Shown one piece after another: positions 53,132 to 61,753 of a stretch of 64,000 bases of DNA; the stretch's first letter is position 1; each line of letters starts with the position of its first letter. Made by a program: the position numbers and the translations under genes. This stretch comes from an uncultured bacterium (GTDB taxonomy: Bacteria > Cyanobacteriota > Vampirovibrionia > Gastranaerophilales > Gastranaerophilaceae), in assembly GCA_902777605.1 (NCBI GenBank), contig CACYUI010000011.1, positions 1 through 64,000 of the forward strand, in the 5' to 3' direction. The notes under the pieces were generated by a model, which was not told the origin of the DNA, searched no databases, and worked only from the letters and a program-made list of their open reading frames with translations.

Positions 53132-53962
53132 ATGTGGGATTATTCAGAGAAAGTATTGGATCACTACAGAAACCCCAGAAATGTAGGCAAAATTGATAAC
53201 GCTGACCTTATTGGCGAAGCAGGTTCGCTCGCTTGCGGGGATTCTTTAAAATTATATTTGAAACTTGACGGCGAAAAGATTGTTGATGCCAAATTCCAAA
53301 CCTTCGGATGCGGTTCTGCTGTTGCTTCTTCAAGCATTTTAACAGAAATGATTATCGGCAAAACTTTGGATGAAGCCAAAAAGATTACCAACAAAGATAT
53401 CGCAGACGAGCTTGGCGGACTTCCGCAAGAAAAAATGCACTGCTCGGTAATGGGACACGAAGCTTTGGAAGATGCTCTCAAAAAATACTATGGAAAAGAA
53501 ATAGAAGAAGATTTACCCCCCCAAACTGCGGATAAAATTGTTTGTACTTGCTTTAATGTAACAGAAAACCAAATTTGGGAAGCAATAAAGGTTAATAATC
53601 TAAGAACAGTGGAAGAAGTTACAAACTACACAAAAGCAGGCGGTGCTTGCGGAAGATGCAAAGGCACAATTCAAGATATTATTGACACATACTACAAGTC
53701 AGAAAATAAGAAAGAGGAAGCTCCTCTGACTGCTACACAGAAAATATTAAAGATAAGCAAGGTTATTGAACAGCAAATTTCTCCCGAACTTCAAAAAGAC
53801 GGAGGGGATATTGAATTTATTGACCTTGAGGGTAATAAGGTAAAAGTAAGACTTACCGGCATGTGTCAAGGTTGTAAAAATTCAAGAATGACAATCAAGA
53901 CATTTGTTGAGTCGATTTTGAAAGACAAAGTAGACAAAAATCTTGAAGTAGAACAGGTATAA
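53132..53962 (+). CDS. nifU: Full-length NifU Fe-S cluster scaffold
   Basis: 276 residues with all three NifU parts: an IscU-like domain (C35, C60, C104), a central [2Fe-2S] BFD domain (C138, C140, C173, C176) and a C-terminal Nfu domain with CQGC (245-248). It builds Fe-S clusters from sulfur given by NifS. Full-length NifU occurs in nitrogen fixers but also as the general system in some anaerobes; no nif structural genes are here, so a housekeeping role is likely. GAGG site before the ATG. Confidence 0.95.
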   Translation: MWDYSEKVLDHYRNPRNVGKIDNADLIGEAGSLACGDSLKLYLKLDGEKIVDAKFQTFGCGSAVASSSILTEMIIGKTLDEAKKITNKDIADELGGLPQEKMHCSVMGHEALEDALKKYYGKEIEEDLPPQTADKIVCTCFNVTENQIWEAIKVNNLRTVEEVTNYTKAGGACGRCKGTIQDIIDTYYKSENKKEEAPLTATQKILKISKVIEQQISPELQKDGGDIEFIDLEGNKVKVRLTGMCQGCKNSRMTIKTFVESILKDKVDKNLEVEQV

Positions 53963-53969
53963 AGATGTT

Positions 53970-53989
53970 GTTGGGCAGATATGCCCAAC
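53970..53989. repeat. Hairpin after nifU
   Basis: GTTGGGCAGATATGCCCAAC, followed by CTATAGG. Belongs to the covarying hairpin family; may act as terminator. Confidence 0.6.
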
Positions 53990-54022
53990 CTATAGGTTTG
54001 TCAACAACGAAAGATTTTATGT

Positions 54023-54430
54023 ATGGACAATTTGAAAGATAAAATTAGTATTATATTAGTTTATTTGTGCTTAGTATCATTAATATTATTATGCGTATCC
54101 ATTTTCCCATATAAAGAAATTTTGGAGTGTTATGATGATAATTGTACTATTGAAAGGTCATATGTTTTATTTAAAAATAGAGATGATGCATATTACTATT
54201 TTAAAAAAACTGATGATATTCAAGTAGTATCTCATCATAGTAGTGGACAAAGAGGTTTATATTATTATGAAATTGAAAATGCTTCTGATTACAATTTTTC
54301 AATATTTAATAATACATTTGCTGGAAAAAAGACCCCGGAAATGTTATTATCAAAAATAAAATCAAATAATAGGCATATAAAAATAATAAAATATTGGATA
54401 GGACACAAAATAGAAAAAGAAAAGGAGTAG
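54023..54430 (+). CDS. Small membrane-anchored protein, paralogue of 39731-40216
   Basis: 135 residues with one N-terminal membrane segment (ISIILVYLCLVSLILLCVSIF). The rest contains KEILECYDDNCTIERSYVLF, matching the gene at 39731. No ribosome site is obvious. It separates nifU from nifS, flanked by hairpins, and has the look of a later insertion. Unknown function. Confidence 0.65.
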   Translation: MDNLKDKISIILVYLCLVSLILLCVSIFPYKEILECYDDNCTIERSYVLFKNRDDAYYYFKKTDDIQVVSHHSSGQRGLYYYEIENASDYNFSIFNNTFAGKKTPEMLLSKIKSNNRHIKIIKYWIGHKIEKEKE

Positions 54431-54526
54431 GTCAGGTTTTAACTGACAACAAACACAGTAAATAGGTCGGGTTTCAACCCGACGACAATTTAAAAAAACA
54501 TAAATGTAGGGTAGACTTTAGTCTAC
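54430..54526. repeat. Three covarying hairpins before nifS
   Basis: GTCAGGTTTTAACTGAC (54430-54446), GTCGGGTTTCAACCCGAC (54465-54482) and GGTAGACTTTAGTCTACC (54509-54526). Each follows TAGG or a near match and its stem pairs although the sequences differ. Confidence 0.7.
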
Positions 54527-54544
54527 CGTTAAAAAGAGGCGAAG

Positions 54545-55735
54545 ATGATATATTTAGACAATAATGCAACAACAGCAGTCGCGAAAGAAGTATTGGATGA
54601 AATGTTACCGTATCTGAGCGGGGAGTACGCGAATCCGTCAAGCATGTATGATTTTGCAAAGAAGCCTGCTGCTGCGATAAGAGAGGCTAGAGTAAAAGTT
54701 CGTGACTTTTTTGGCGCAAAAGATGAAAAAGAAATTTTCTTCACCTCTTGCGGTTCAGAATCAGCAAATATGGCAATAAAAGGTGTTTTAAACTGTAACA
54801 AGGAAAAGCGTCATATTATAACTACAAAGGTTGAGCATCCTTGTGTTTTAAATACATACAAATGGTTTGAAAAACAAGGGTACGAAGTCGATTATATAGG
54901 TGTAAATGCTCAAGGCGAGCTTGATGTAGAAGAGTTAAAAAACAAGCTCAGAAAAGACACTGCGCTTGTATCAGTAATGTGGGCAAACAATGAGACGGGT
55001 GTTATTCATCCTGTTGAAGAGATTGCAGAATATGTAAAATCACATTCTCCCGAAACACGAGTTTTTGTGGACGGTGTTCAAGCAGGGGGTAAAATTCCTC
55101 TGAATGTAAAAGAAACTAAAATAGATTTGGTTGGTGTTTCAGGTCACAAATTCCACGCACCAAAAGGAATCGGCGCATTGTATGTTAAACCTGATGTAAG
55201 GCTTACTCCTCTTATTAACGGCGGACACCAAGAACGCGGAATGAGAGCGGGCACGGAAAATGTTCCGTATATTGTTGGGTTAGGAAAAGCCGCAGAGCTT
55301 GCCATGGAGAATATGAACCATGAACTTACCGAGGTAAAAAGACTTCGTGACAAATTGGAAGCAGGAATTTTGAAGAGTGTATTCAATGCAAGATTAAATA
55401 CGGGTATCACAAACAGAGTTCCTAATACATCTAATATCGGGTTTGAATATGTGGAAGGCGAGTTAATTCTTCTTCATCTTTCTGATATTGGTGTTTGTGC
55501 AAGCTCAGGAAGTGCCTGCACATCAGGTTCTTTAGAGCCAAGTCATGTATTAAGGGCAATGGGAATTCCGTTTACGGCATTGCATGGTTCAATAAGATTT
55601 TCTCTTTCCCGATACAATACGGAAAAAGAAGTTGATTATGTAATAGAGAACATGCCTGCTATAATGGATAAGCTCACAAAAATATCACCGTTCCAAACGG
55701 AGCTTGAAGAATTAAGGGAAAGAAAAGGTTTCTAA
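54545..55735 (+). CDS. nifS: Cysteine desulfurase NifS/IscS
   Basis: A PLP enzyme that takes sulfur from cysteine for NifU. 396 residues: YLDNNATTAV at the start, the PLP lysine in SGHKFH (K202), and the active cysteine in SSGSACTSGS (C325). GAGG before the ATG. It must be expressed separately from nifU, because hairpins and an unknown gene lie between (583 bp). Confidence 0.96.
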   Translation: MIYLDNNATTAVAKEVLDEMLPYLSGEYANPSSMYDFAKKPAAAIREARVKVRDFFGAKDEKEIFFTSCGSESANMAIKGVLNCNKEKRHIITTKVEHPCVLNTYKWFEKQGYEVDYIGVNAQGELDVEELKNKLRKDTALVSVMWANNETGVIHPVEEIAEYVKSHSPETRVFVDGVQAGGKIPLNVKETKIDLVGVSGHKFHAPKGIGALYVKPDVRLTPLINGGHQERGMRAGTENVPYIVGLGKAAELAMENMNHELTEVKRLRDKLEAGILKSVFNARLNTGITNRVPNTSNIGFEYVEGELILLHLSDIGVCASSGSACTSGSLEPSHVLRAMGIPFTALHGSIRFSLSRYNTEKEVDYVIENMPAIMDKLTKISPFQTELEELRERKGF

Positions 55736-55786
55736 CCCCACACCCGTTTTTCTAAGCTTCGAAAATAAATCTTCTCAGCTTGGAAA

Positions 55787-55860
55787 ACTTCCCTCTCCCA
55801 CAAGGGGCAAGGGTAAAAACAAAAAATAAAGTTGGCGAAATAGGTTGGGTTTTTACCCGA
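55787..55860. repeat. Degenerate SPLEGEG-type element and a TTGGGT hairpin
   Basis: CTTCCCTCTCCCACAAGGGG (from 55787) is a partial third copy of the 745-783 element. TAGG followed by TTGGGTTTTTACCCGA (55845-55860) is another covarying hairpin. Confidence 0.6.
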
Positions 55861-55881
55861 TAAAATCGAAAAGGATGAAAA

Positions 55882-56733
55882 ATGATTGATGACATTTTTA
55901 ATATGGTAGTGAAACCAATAATCGGTTTTTTAGAAAAACATTCACCTTTTATATTGGGTGTAATTATTAACATTGTAATTATAATGGTAATCAATAAAGT
56001 TATTGATGCCCTTGAGATTAAGGTAACATCAAAATTAAGAGAAAGACACTCCGATTCATCATTAGTTAACCTTTTGCCCGTTTTAATCAAGGTATTGAAA
56101 GCAATTATAATCTTTATGCTTTTGGCGGGCTTCTTGCAAAGCTTTGGGTATAATGTTTCATCACTCATCGCCGGCTTCGGAATTACAGGTTTGGCAGTTG
56201 GTTTTGCGGCAAAAGAAGCAATCGGAAATGTCTTTGGTTCGCTTGGACTCTTGGGTGACAGAGTTTATAAAATTGGTGACTATATAAAGTTTGATGATAT
56301 AGAAGGATATGTTGAAAAAATAAATCTTCGCTCGACTTCAATTAGGACTTTGGATAACTTTGTTGTTAATGTTCCTAACAACACCATTGCAAATGAGGCA
56401 ATAACAAATGTTTCAAAGTGTAAAAAGAGAAAAATTGATATTACTGTTGGAGTAGAATATGGAACCTCTAACGAAAAACTGGATAGAGCCGTAGAAATAT
56501 TAAAAGAAATAGCAACAAATAATGAACATATTATAGGTTCAGGAATGTTTACCGCAATAGAAGAACTTGCAGACAGTTCTATAAATATAAGGTTATTTGC
56601 TTACACATCAGAAACGGCATGGGCTAAATACAAAGTTGTTAAAGGAAACATAATAAGAGAAATTATCCACCGATTCAGGGAAGAAGGTATTGAATTTGCA
56701 TTCCCGTCTACAAGTGTTTATATGCATGAGTAA
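55882..56733 (+). CDS. MscS-family mechanosensitive channel
   Basis: 283 residues. Three membrane helices; TM3 and the pore-linked part are AGFGITGLAVGFAAKEAIGNVFGSLGLL (about 97-124), followed by the MscS beta domain (GDYIKFDDIEGYVEKINLRSTSIRTLDN, VNVPNNTIANEAITN). It releases solutes on osmotic downshift. AAGGATG site before the ATG. rlmH follows 3 bp later. Confidence 0.94.
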   Translation: MIDDIFNMVVKPIIGFLEKHSPFILGVIINIVIIMVINKVIDALEIKVTSKLRERHSDSSLVNLLPVLIKVLKAIIIFMLLAGFLQSFGYNVSSLIAGFGITGLAVGFAAKEAIGNVFGSLGLLGDRVYKIGDYIKFDDIEGYVEKINLRSTSIRTLDNFVVNVPNNTIANEAITNVSKCKKRKIDITVGVEYGTSNEKLDRAVEILKEIATNNEHIIGSGMFTAIEELADSSINIRLFAYTSETAWAKYKVVKGNIIREIIHRFREEGIEFAFPSTSVYMHE

Positions 56734-56736
56734 ATT

Positions 56737-57207
56737 ATGAAAATTAAAATAATAGCACTTGGAAAAATCAAAGAGAAATTTTTAAAAGAAGGCATTGATG
56801 AGTTCCTAAAAAGACTCACTCCTTATGCATCACTAGAGATTGTTGAACTTAATCCAATTGATATAAAAGACGAAAATTTGGTTCAAAAAGCACTTGATGA
56901 AGAAGGGGTAAATATATTATCGCATATTAAAGATAACTCATTTGTTATAACTACGGAAATTCAAGGGAAACAACTTTCTTCAGAAGAATTTGCATCAAAA
57001 ATAAACGAGATTTCTATGAGCGGAACTTCGGAGCTCGTTTTTGTCATTGGCTCTTCCTGCGGGATTTCGCAAATCGTCAGCCAAAGAGCAGATTTCAGAT
57101 TGAGCATGTCTAAAATGACATTTCTACATCAATTTGCACGACTATTACTTGTTGAACAAATTTACCGTGCTTTTAAAATACTGAAAGGTGAAAAATATCA
57201 CAAGTAA
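56737..57207 (+). CDS. rlmH: 23S rRNA (pseudouridine1915-N3) methyltransferase
   Basis: 156 residues of the SPOUT family: IIALGKIKEKFLKEGIDEFLKRL, LSSEEFASKI, FVIGSSCGIS and MTFLHQFARLLLVEQIYRAFKILKGEKYHK. It methylates helix 69 of 23S rRNA. A GGGGTAAAT motif (56905) lies inside the gene. Confidence 0.96.
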   Translation: MKIKIIALGKIKEKFLKEGIDEFLKRLTPYASLEIVELNPIDIKDENLVQKALDEEGVNILSHIKDNSFVITTEIQGKQLSSEEFASKINEISMSGTSELVFVIGSSCGISQIVSQRADFRLSMSKMTFLHQFARLLLVEQIYRAFKILKGEKYHK

Positions 57208-57262
57208 CCGCTTTACAAGACATACCGATTATATAATCCTTTAGAATTAGCACCAAAGAAGA

Positions 57263-57445
57263 TTAAGAAACAAAAAATAAAATGTTAAAATATATATGTA
57301 AGTCGAGGGCAACAGTGTTATTGTCGGATTTCGACGCAAAATTTTGATTAGGCATGTGTGTGTGTTCGGCTTACTTCTTTAAAGCTCAAAATCTTTTCTT
57401 CATAATAATTAGCCTTGCTCCTTTTGTTTCTCTTCCGAAAGGGGC
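57263..57445 (+). ncRNA. Candidate structured RNA between rlmH and ispE
   Basis: Promoter-like TTAAGA (57263) and TAAAAT (57286) are 17 bp apart. Just after, GTAAGTCG (57298-57305) pairs with CGGCTTAC (57367-57374), enclosing smaller stems (GTCG/CGAC, CAAAATTTTG). A further hairpin GCTCCTTTT/AAAGGGGC (57417-57445) precedes ispE. No known RNA family recognised; may be a leader of ispE. Confidence 0.4.
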
Positions 57446-57469
57446 TTAACTTTGTGCTACAATTTAAGT

Positions 57470-58315
57470 ATGAAAAACATAAAAATAAAATGTCCGGCAA
57501 AAATAAACTTGACTTTGGAAATAATTAATAAAAGAGAAGACGGTTTTCATAATATAAAAAGTATTATGCAGCTGATTAGCTTGTATGATTTTTTGACAAT
57601 TTCAGTTGCAGAAGCGGAAAATACTGAAATTATGCTTTCAGGAAACAGTAATGAAATTCCGTATAATGAAAAAAATTTAGTGTATAAAGCTGCGGATTTA
57701 TTTTTTCAAAAAACAGGGATTAAGGCAAAAGTTAGTGTTTATATAGAAAAAAATATCCCGATAGCTGCAGGACTTGCAGGCGGAAGTACGGATGCAGCTG
57801 GAACTCTATTCGGGCTAAATAAAATTTTTAACGAACACCTAAAAGAAAAAGAACTACACGAACTATGTGCGAAACTCGGTTCAGACCTTAATGTTTGTTT
57901 AAAAGGCGGATGCCTCCTTGCCACTTCACGCGGAGAAAAAATAAAAGTTCTTCCTGTTATAAGCATGCCTGTTACACTAATCAAACCAAAAAATCTGGGT
58001 ATTTCAGCAAAAGAAGCGTACACAAAATATGCACTTAAAGAATTTAAGCCAAAATATGGCTATACAGAAAAAATGGTAAAAGCTTTAAATTCTAATCAAG
58101 ATATTAAACCGTTTTTATATAATGATTTAGAATATGCCGTATTTGATTATTATAAAGAATTACAGCAGATAAAAAGAATCGTGCCAAGCTCTGTTATGTC
58201 AGGATCAGGCTCAACATATTTTGTTCTTGATAATATTTCAAACAAATTTGATGAAAATTTTCAAGTCATCAACAATCTTAAATTTATTTCTGAAGGAGTT
58301 ACTCAAACAGACTAG
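57470..58315 (+). CDS. ispE: 4-diphosphocytidyl-2-C-methyl-D-erythritol kinase
   Basis: IspE is the GHMP kinase of the MEP isoprenoid pathway. 281 residues from the ATG at 57470: KCPAKINLTLEIINKREDGFHNI at the start, IPIAAGLAGGSTDAAGTL (about 104-121) as ATP loop and a C-terminal SSVMSGSGSTYF. A TTG at 57452, behind GAAAGGGG, is an alternative start giving 287 residues. Confidence 0.95.
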   Translation: MKNIKIKCPAKINLTLEIINKREDGFHNIKSIMQLISLYDFLTISVAEAENTEIMLSGNSNEIPYNEKNLVYKAADLFFQKTGIKAKVSVYIEKNIPIAAGLAGGSTDAAGTLFGLNKIFNEHLKEKELHELCAKLGSDLNVCLKGGCLLATSRGEKIKVLPVISMPVTLIKPKNLGISAKEAYTKYALKEFKPKYGYTEKMVKALNSNQDIKPFLYNDLEYAVFDYYKELQQIKRIVPSSVMSGSGSTYFVLDNISNKFDENFQVINNLKFISEGVTQTD

Positions 58316-58380
58316 CCAAGGTGGGGAATGATAATAGAGAAAACAGCTTTAGAATAACAGTACAAGGAGGTAATCTGTTA

Positions 58381-58668
58381 ATGAAAAAGCTTTTAATCGT
58401 CATATCTCTTCTTTTTCCGATGTCTGTGTTTGCACTTTGTCCTCTTGATCCTTCAGGAAACAATTCTTGTTCGGAAAACATTGTTCCGAATTATTCTCCT
58501 ATCTATGAAAACAATAATCCGTCAAAAGTCGAGTTACAACCACTTAACACGCAAAATCCACTCGACAGTATGCGTAATCCCAACAATCGGATTAATTCAA
58601 ACCTGAATTGTCCGCTTGGTATCTGCTCACAAGAAGGAATAAGACAACCCTACAACAATCTTCCTTAA
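58381..58668 (+). CDS. Small secreted protein
   Basis: 95 residues: signal peptide (about 1-18, MSVFA) and a mature part rich in Asn/Pro/Ser with four cysteines (CPLDPSGNNSC, CPLGIC). Perfect AAGGAGG site, though 10 bases from the ATG. Follows ispE by 65 bp. No family recognised. Confidence 0.75.
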   Translation: MKKLLIVISLLFPMSVFALCPLDPSGNNSCSENIVPNYSPIYENNNPSKVELQPLNTQNPLDSMRNPNNRINSNLNCPLGICSQEGIRQPYNNLP

Positions 58669-58670
58669 AA

Positions 58671-58703
58671 GACGAGGCGCAGTGCAAAGCACTGCGCCTC
58701 GTC
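58671..58703. terminator. Strong hairpin between convergent genes
   Basis: GACGAGGCGCAGTGC / GCACTGCGCCTCGTC, 15-bp perfect GC-rich stem, AAA loop. Serves both convergent genes. Confidence 0.85.
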
Positions 58704-58721
58704 TCTCTCTCTTCAAAATTA

Positions 58722-59102
58722 CTAAATCATATTCTTTCTGATTTTTTCTTTTGCTCTATCAATTTCTCTAATTCTTTTTTCTACAGTACGAATTTGTTTC
58801 TTAAGAGCGTTTCTTTCTGTTTTTACAAGCTTATATTGTGCATCTATATCAGCATACTTTGTTTTTGCATTTAATAAATCATTTCTGATATCAATTTGCG
58901 CGTTGTCCAATTGCTGAATTGCATTTTGAATATTACCGTTACCTGTTGCCTCTTCTGTTGCAGCACTTGTTACAGCTGCAGGAGCAGGAGTTGTTCCATA
59001 TGTTGTATCATTAAAGTTTAGCGGTGTGAATGCATTACCATCAGCATAAGCTACAGTTGATAGAGCAAATATAGCACCCAATGTCAAAATCATTTTTTTC
59101 AT
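58722..59102 (-). CDS. Secreted coiled-coil protein
   Basis: 126 residues: signal peptide (about 1-20, TVAYA), Ala/Thr-rich linker, then a coiled coil (about 60-125) rich in K/R/E ending MI. Probably periplasmic. No family recognised. Converges with the gene at 58381. Confidence 0.75.
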   Translation of the reverse strand: MKKMILTLGAIFALSTVAYADGNAFTPLNFNDTTYGTTPAPAAVTSAATEEATGNGNIQNAIQQLDNAQIDIRNDLLNAKTKYADIDAQYKLVKTERNALKKQIRTVEKRIREIDRAKEKIRKNMI

Positions 59103-59183
59103 AAGTTATTCTCCTATTTTAGTATTTACACATTTTCATTTTATATTTTACATCTTTTCCCCCTTTTGCATATCCTATATTAA

Positions 59184-59657
59184 ATGTATAATTACAGTAT
59201 GGAAAAAGATTTTTGCAAAAAATGTGGTGATTGCTGCAAGCAGATTTTTGTTGATTTTGATAATAAAATGCTTTATTTTGACGGAATTCAGCCCCTAAGT
59301 GAAGATTTTGCTCAAATGCTTGTTCCTATAGGGAAGAAAGGGAATTTAAGTATTTGTTACTGTAAACATTTAAAAGATAACAAATGCACAAATCATCAAA
59401 AACCCGCTATATGCAACCAGTACCCTTCATCTCCGTTTGCCTATATTCCATCTTCATGCGGTTTTTATGGTGAAACTTTTATAAAAAACGAAGCCGAAAA
59501 ACAAAAAATCAGAAAATTAAAAGAAGAAATTATACATTACGAAGCTCTTTTAAATACGACAGCCAACAAGAAAGAACAGCAACAATACAGTAGAATACTT
59601 AAAACGCTAAAAGCAAGAGTAGATAAATATTCTATATATGGTTCCGAAGATTGGTAA
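59184..59657 (+). CDS. YkgJ-family cysteine cluster protein
   Basis: 157 residues with FCKKCGDCC near the N-terminus and CYCKHLKDNKCTNHQKPAICNQYP, the pattern of YkgJ/CxxCxxCC proteins that bind zinc or iron. Start is either 59184 or the ATG at 59199; neither has a good ribosome site. Its stop abuts the folC stop. Confidence 0.88.
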   Translation: MYNYSMEKDFCKKCGDCCKQIFVDFDNKMLYFDGIQPLSEDFAQMLVPIGKKGNLSICYCKHLKDNKCTNHQKPAICNQYPSSPFAYIPSSCGFYGETFIKNEAEKQKIRKLKEEIIHYEALLNTTANKKEQQQYSRILKTLKARVDKYSIYGSEDW

Positions 59658-60800
59658 TTATAAATCTAATCCGCTTATCATATAGAACGAACCGCAAATA
59701 ACATTTAATTTTTCAGGGGTTAATATTTTTGAATTTGTGTATCTGCACGCTTTAATTGGACATTTCTGAGTAAGTTCGTTAAAAGTACATGCCTTAGGAT
59801 AATTAAATTCGTTTAAATAAACTTCATCACCTTCTTGAAACAATATATCCATCATTTTCGCATAATCTTTTGTTTTTAAACAACCAAAAACAAATCTTCG
59901 CTTCTGATTTGGGAAATAATAATCCAAATTTTCTCTCAAAGCATGGACTCCATTTGGATTATGGCATGCATCAATAATCAGGTTTTTGTCTTTAAAATAC
60001 TCAAAACGACAAGGATGTTTAACTTTTTTAAGACCGTTTTTTATTGTTTCTTCATCAATATCTTTAAAGAGATAATCTATAGCAGTCAAAACAAGTGCCA
60101 AATTTTCTGTTTGGTGTTTTCCCTTGAGCGATAAAGCTTCGATATATTCAGATTTTACAAACGGAGAAACAAATATTAACATAGAGTTGACACTATCAGC
60201 CTTATCCCTTATTGCTTCGTATCCCATGCTTGTGATAACCGGGCATTTCGGCTTAATTATTCCTGCTTTTTCATAAGCTATTTTTTCTTTGGTATCACCA
60301 AGTCTGTCAGTGTGGTCCAAATCTATTTGCGTAATTATTGCGCAGAGATTTTGTTTTATGACATTTGTAGCATCCAGCCTTCCGCCCATTCCCGTTTCTA
60401 AAATAACATAATCAGTTTTTTCATCACGAAAATACAAAAATGCTGTCACTGTAAGAATTTCAAACTCGGTAAGATGTATCCCAATATTAGTAATTTTTTC
60501 AACATACTGAGCAAATCTTTCTTTTGAAATATCTATATCATTGACTTTAATGCGCTCAGTGTATTCCCAAATATGCGGACTTGTATAAAGCCCAGTTTTG
60601 TAACCTGCTTCTCTTAATATAGACTCAAGCATTGCGCAAACAGAACCTTTTCCGTTTGTACCTGCGACATGAATACACTTTAAATCATCCTGCGGGTTCC
60701 CCAGTTTTTCTAATACCTGAGAAATCCTATCAAGTCCCAAATCTATATAAAAATTGTCTTTGCTTGTAATAAATTTAAGCGCTTCTTCATAAGTCATCAT
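59658..60800 (-). CDS. folC: Folylpolyglutamate/dihydrofolate synthase
   Basis: Adds glutamate to folates. 380 residues from MMTYEEALKF: the Mur-ligase-like P-loop HVAGTNGKGSVCAML (about 41-55), TSPHIWEYTERIKVN, LETGMGGRLDATNV, TQIDLDHTDRLGDTKEKIAYEKAGIIK and DACHNPNG. The start at 60800 is chosen because the upstream 27 codons are a hydrophobic run without family similarity; a ribosome site is not obvious. Confidence 0.94.
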   Translation of the reverse strand: MMTYEEALKFITSKDNFYIDLGLDRISQVLEKLGNPQDDLKCIHVAGTNGKGSVCAMLESILREAGYKTGLYTSPHIWEYTERIKVNDIDISKERFAQYVEKITNIGIHLTEFEILTVTAFLYFRDEKTDYVILETGMGGRLDATNVIKQNLCAIITQIDLDHTDRLGDTKEKIAYEKAGIIKPKCPVITSMGYEAIRDKADSVNSMLIFVSPFVKSEYIEALSLKGKHQTENLALVLTAIDYLFKDIDEETIKNGLKKVKHPCRFEYFKDKNLIIDACHNPNGVHALRENLDYYFPNQKRRFVFGCLKTKDYAKMMDILFQEGDEVYLNEFNYPKACTFNELTQKCPIKACRYTNSKILTPEKLNVICGSFYMISGLDL

Positions 60801-60962
60801 TCTTATATAATACTTTAAAAATAAACAAATAAGTAATAATAAAGATAAAGGCAAGGGTGACATGAACACCTTCACCACCAAAACTAATGGATTTGGATTA
60901 TAAGAACTATTACTATTATTAGTAGTAGTTCTTTTTCGTTGATTTTGACTTACATTTTTAAC

Positions 60963-61613
60963 TTACTCTTGAATTAACTCTATCCCCTTAATCAATGTTT
61001 TTAATTCATTAAGTGCATTTTTGTCAGTAAGAGAATCAATGGCTAAATTTATAAACTCCAATTTTTTCTTATCATTAGAAACCGATAATATCTTATCTTT
61101 TAACATCTCTAATAGAACATTTTCATCTTTTGCATCTTTAATTTCAATATCTCCTGAGGGTTTGAAAACCTTTGTTCGTAGTGAATTTCCATCTTGAATT
61201 TCATCAACAAAAATATCTTTTCCCGTTCTCTTTGCAATCTCTTTCATTTTTGCATCAAAATCTTTGCTTAAAGAATTGTATCCCTCTGTTTTTTCATATT
61301 CTTCGGCTTTGAATGATGGAATCAGTTGTATTACATTACCCGCTTTAATGACACTAAAATGCATTGTGTTATCCGTACCTGTCTTTAAGGAGCTTTCTAA
61401 AATATCAAAATCAAACAAAATTTGAGGAGAGATTTCTAAAACATCGCATATTTTAAATAATGTTTCAGAGGATACAAAGCTTTCGCCGGCTTCAATTCTC
61501 GCAAGCTGCCTTAAATTTATGCCGATTTCTTCGGCAAGTTTTTCTTGAGTAAAATTTTTAAGCTTTCTTATAGCCTTAAGTTGAGAACCAAAACCTCTTT
61601 TAATTATATCCAT
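60963..61613 (-). CDS. XRE-family transcriptional regulator
   Basis: 216 residues. The N-terminal HTH is LKAIRKLKNFTQEKLAEEIGINLRQLARIEAGESFVSSETLFKICDVLEIS (about 11-62). The remaining 150 residues form an unknown domain that may sense a signal. An inverted repeat lies just upstream (61623-61675), so it probably regulates itself. Confidence 0.88.
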   Translation of the reverse strand: MDIIKRGFGSQLKAIRKLKNFTQEKLAEEIGINLRQLARIEAGESFVSSETLFKICDVLEISPQILFDFDILESSLKTGTDNTMHFSVIKAGNVIQLIPSFKAEEYEKTEGYNSLSKDFDAKMKEIAKRTGKDIFVDEIQDGNSLRTKVFKPSGDIEIKDAKDENVLLEMLKDKILSVSNDKKKLEFINLAIDSLTDKNALNELKTLIKGIELIQE

Positions 61614-61622
61614 ACCAAACCT

Positions 61623-61675
61623 CTCTCATAGGCATTATAAATTAGGTCAACAAACAATATAATGGCATATGAGAG
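61623..61675 (-). promoter_or_regulatory. Inverted repeat upstream of the XRE gene
   Basis: CTCTCATAGGCATTATA (61623-61639) and TATAATGGCATATGAGAG (61658-61675) are complementary except at the centre of the arm (one extra base). Likely operator. Confidence 0.6.
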
Positions 61676-61753
61676 CACAAACATGTTTTAAATTGATTTG
61701 ACTTTTTATTTTTATGGCTTAACATAGCATGTATAACAATTTAAAGGCGGGCT

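Noticed and set aside
53132-55735. Nitrogen fixation cluster
   Set aside because: Only nifU and nifS are present, which also serve general Fe-S assembly; no nifHDK or regulators.
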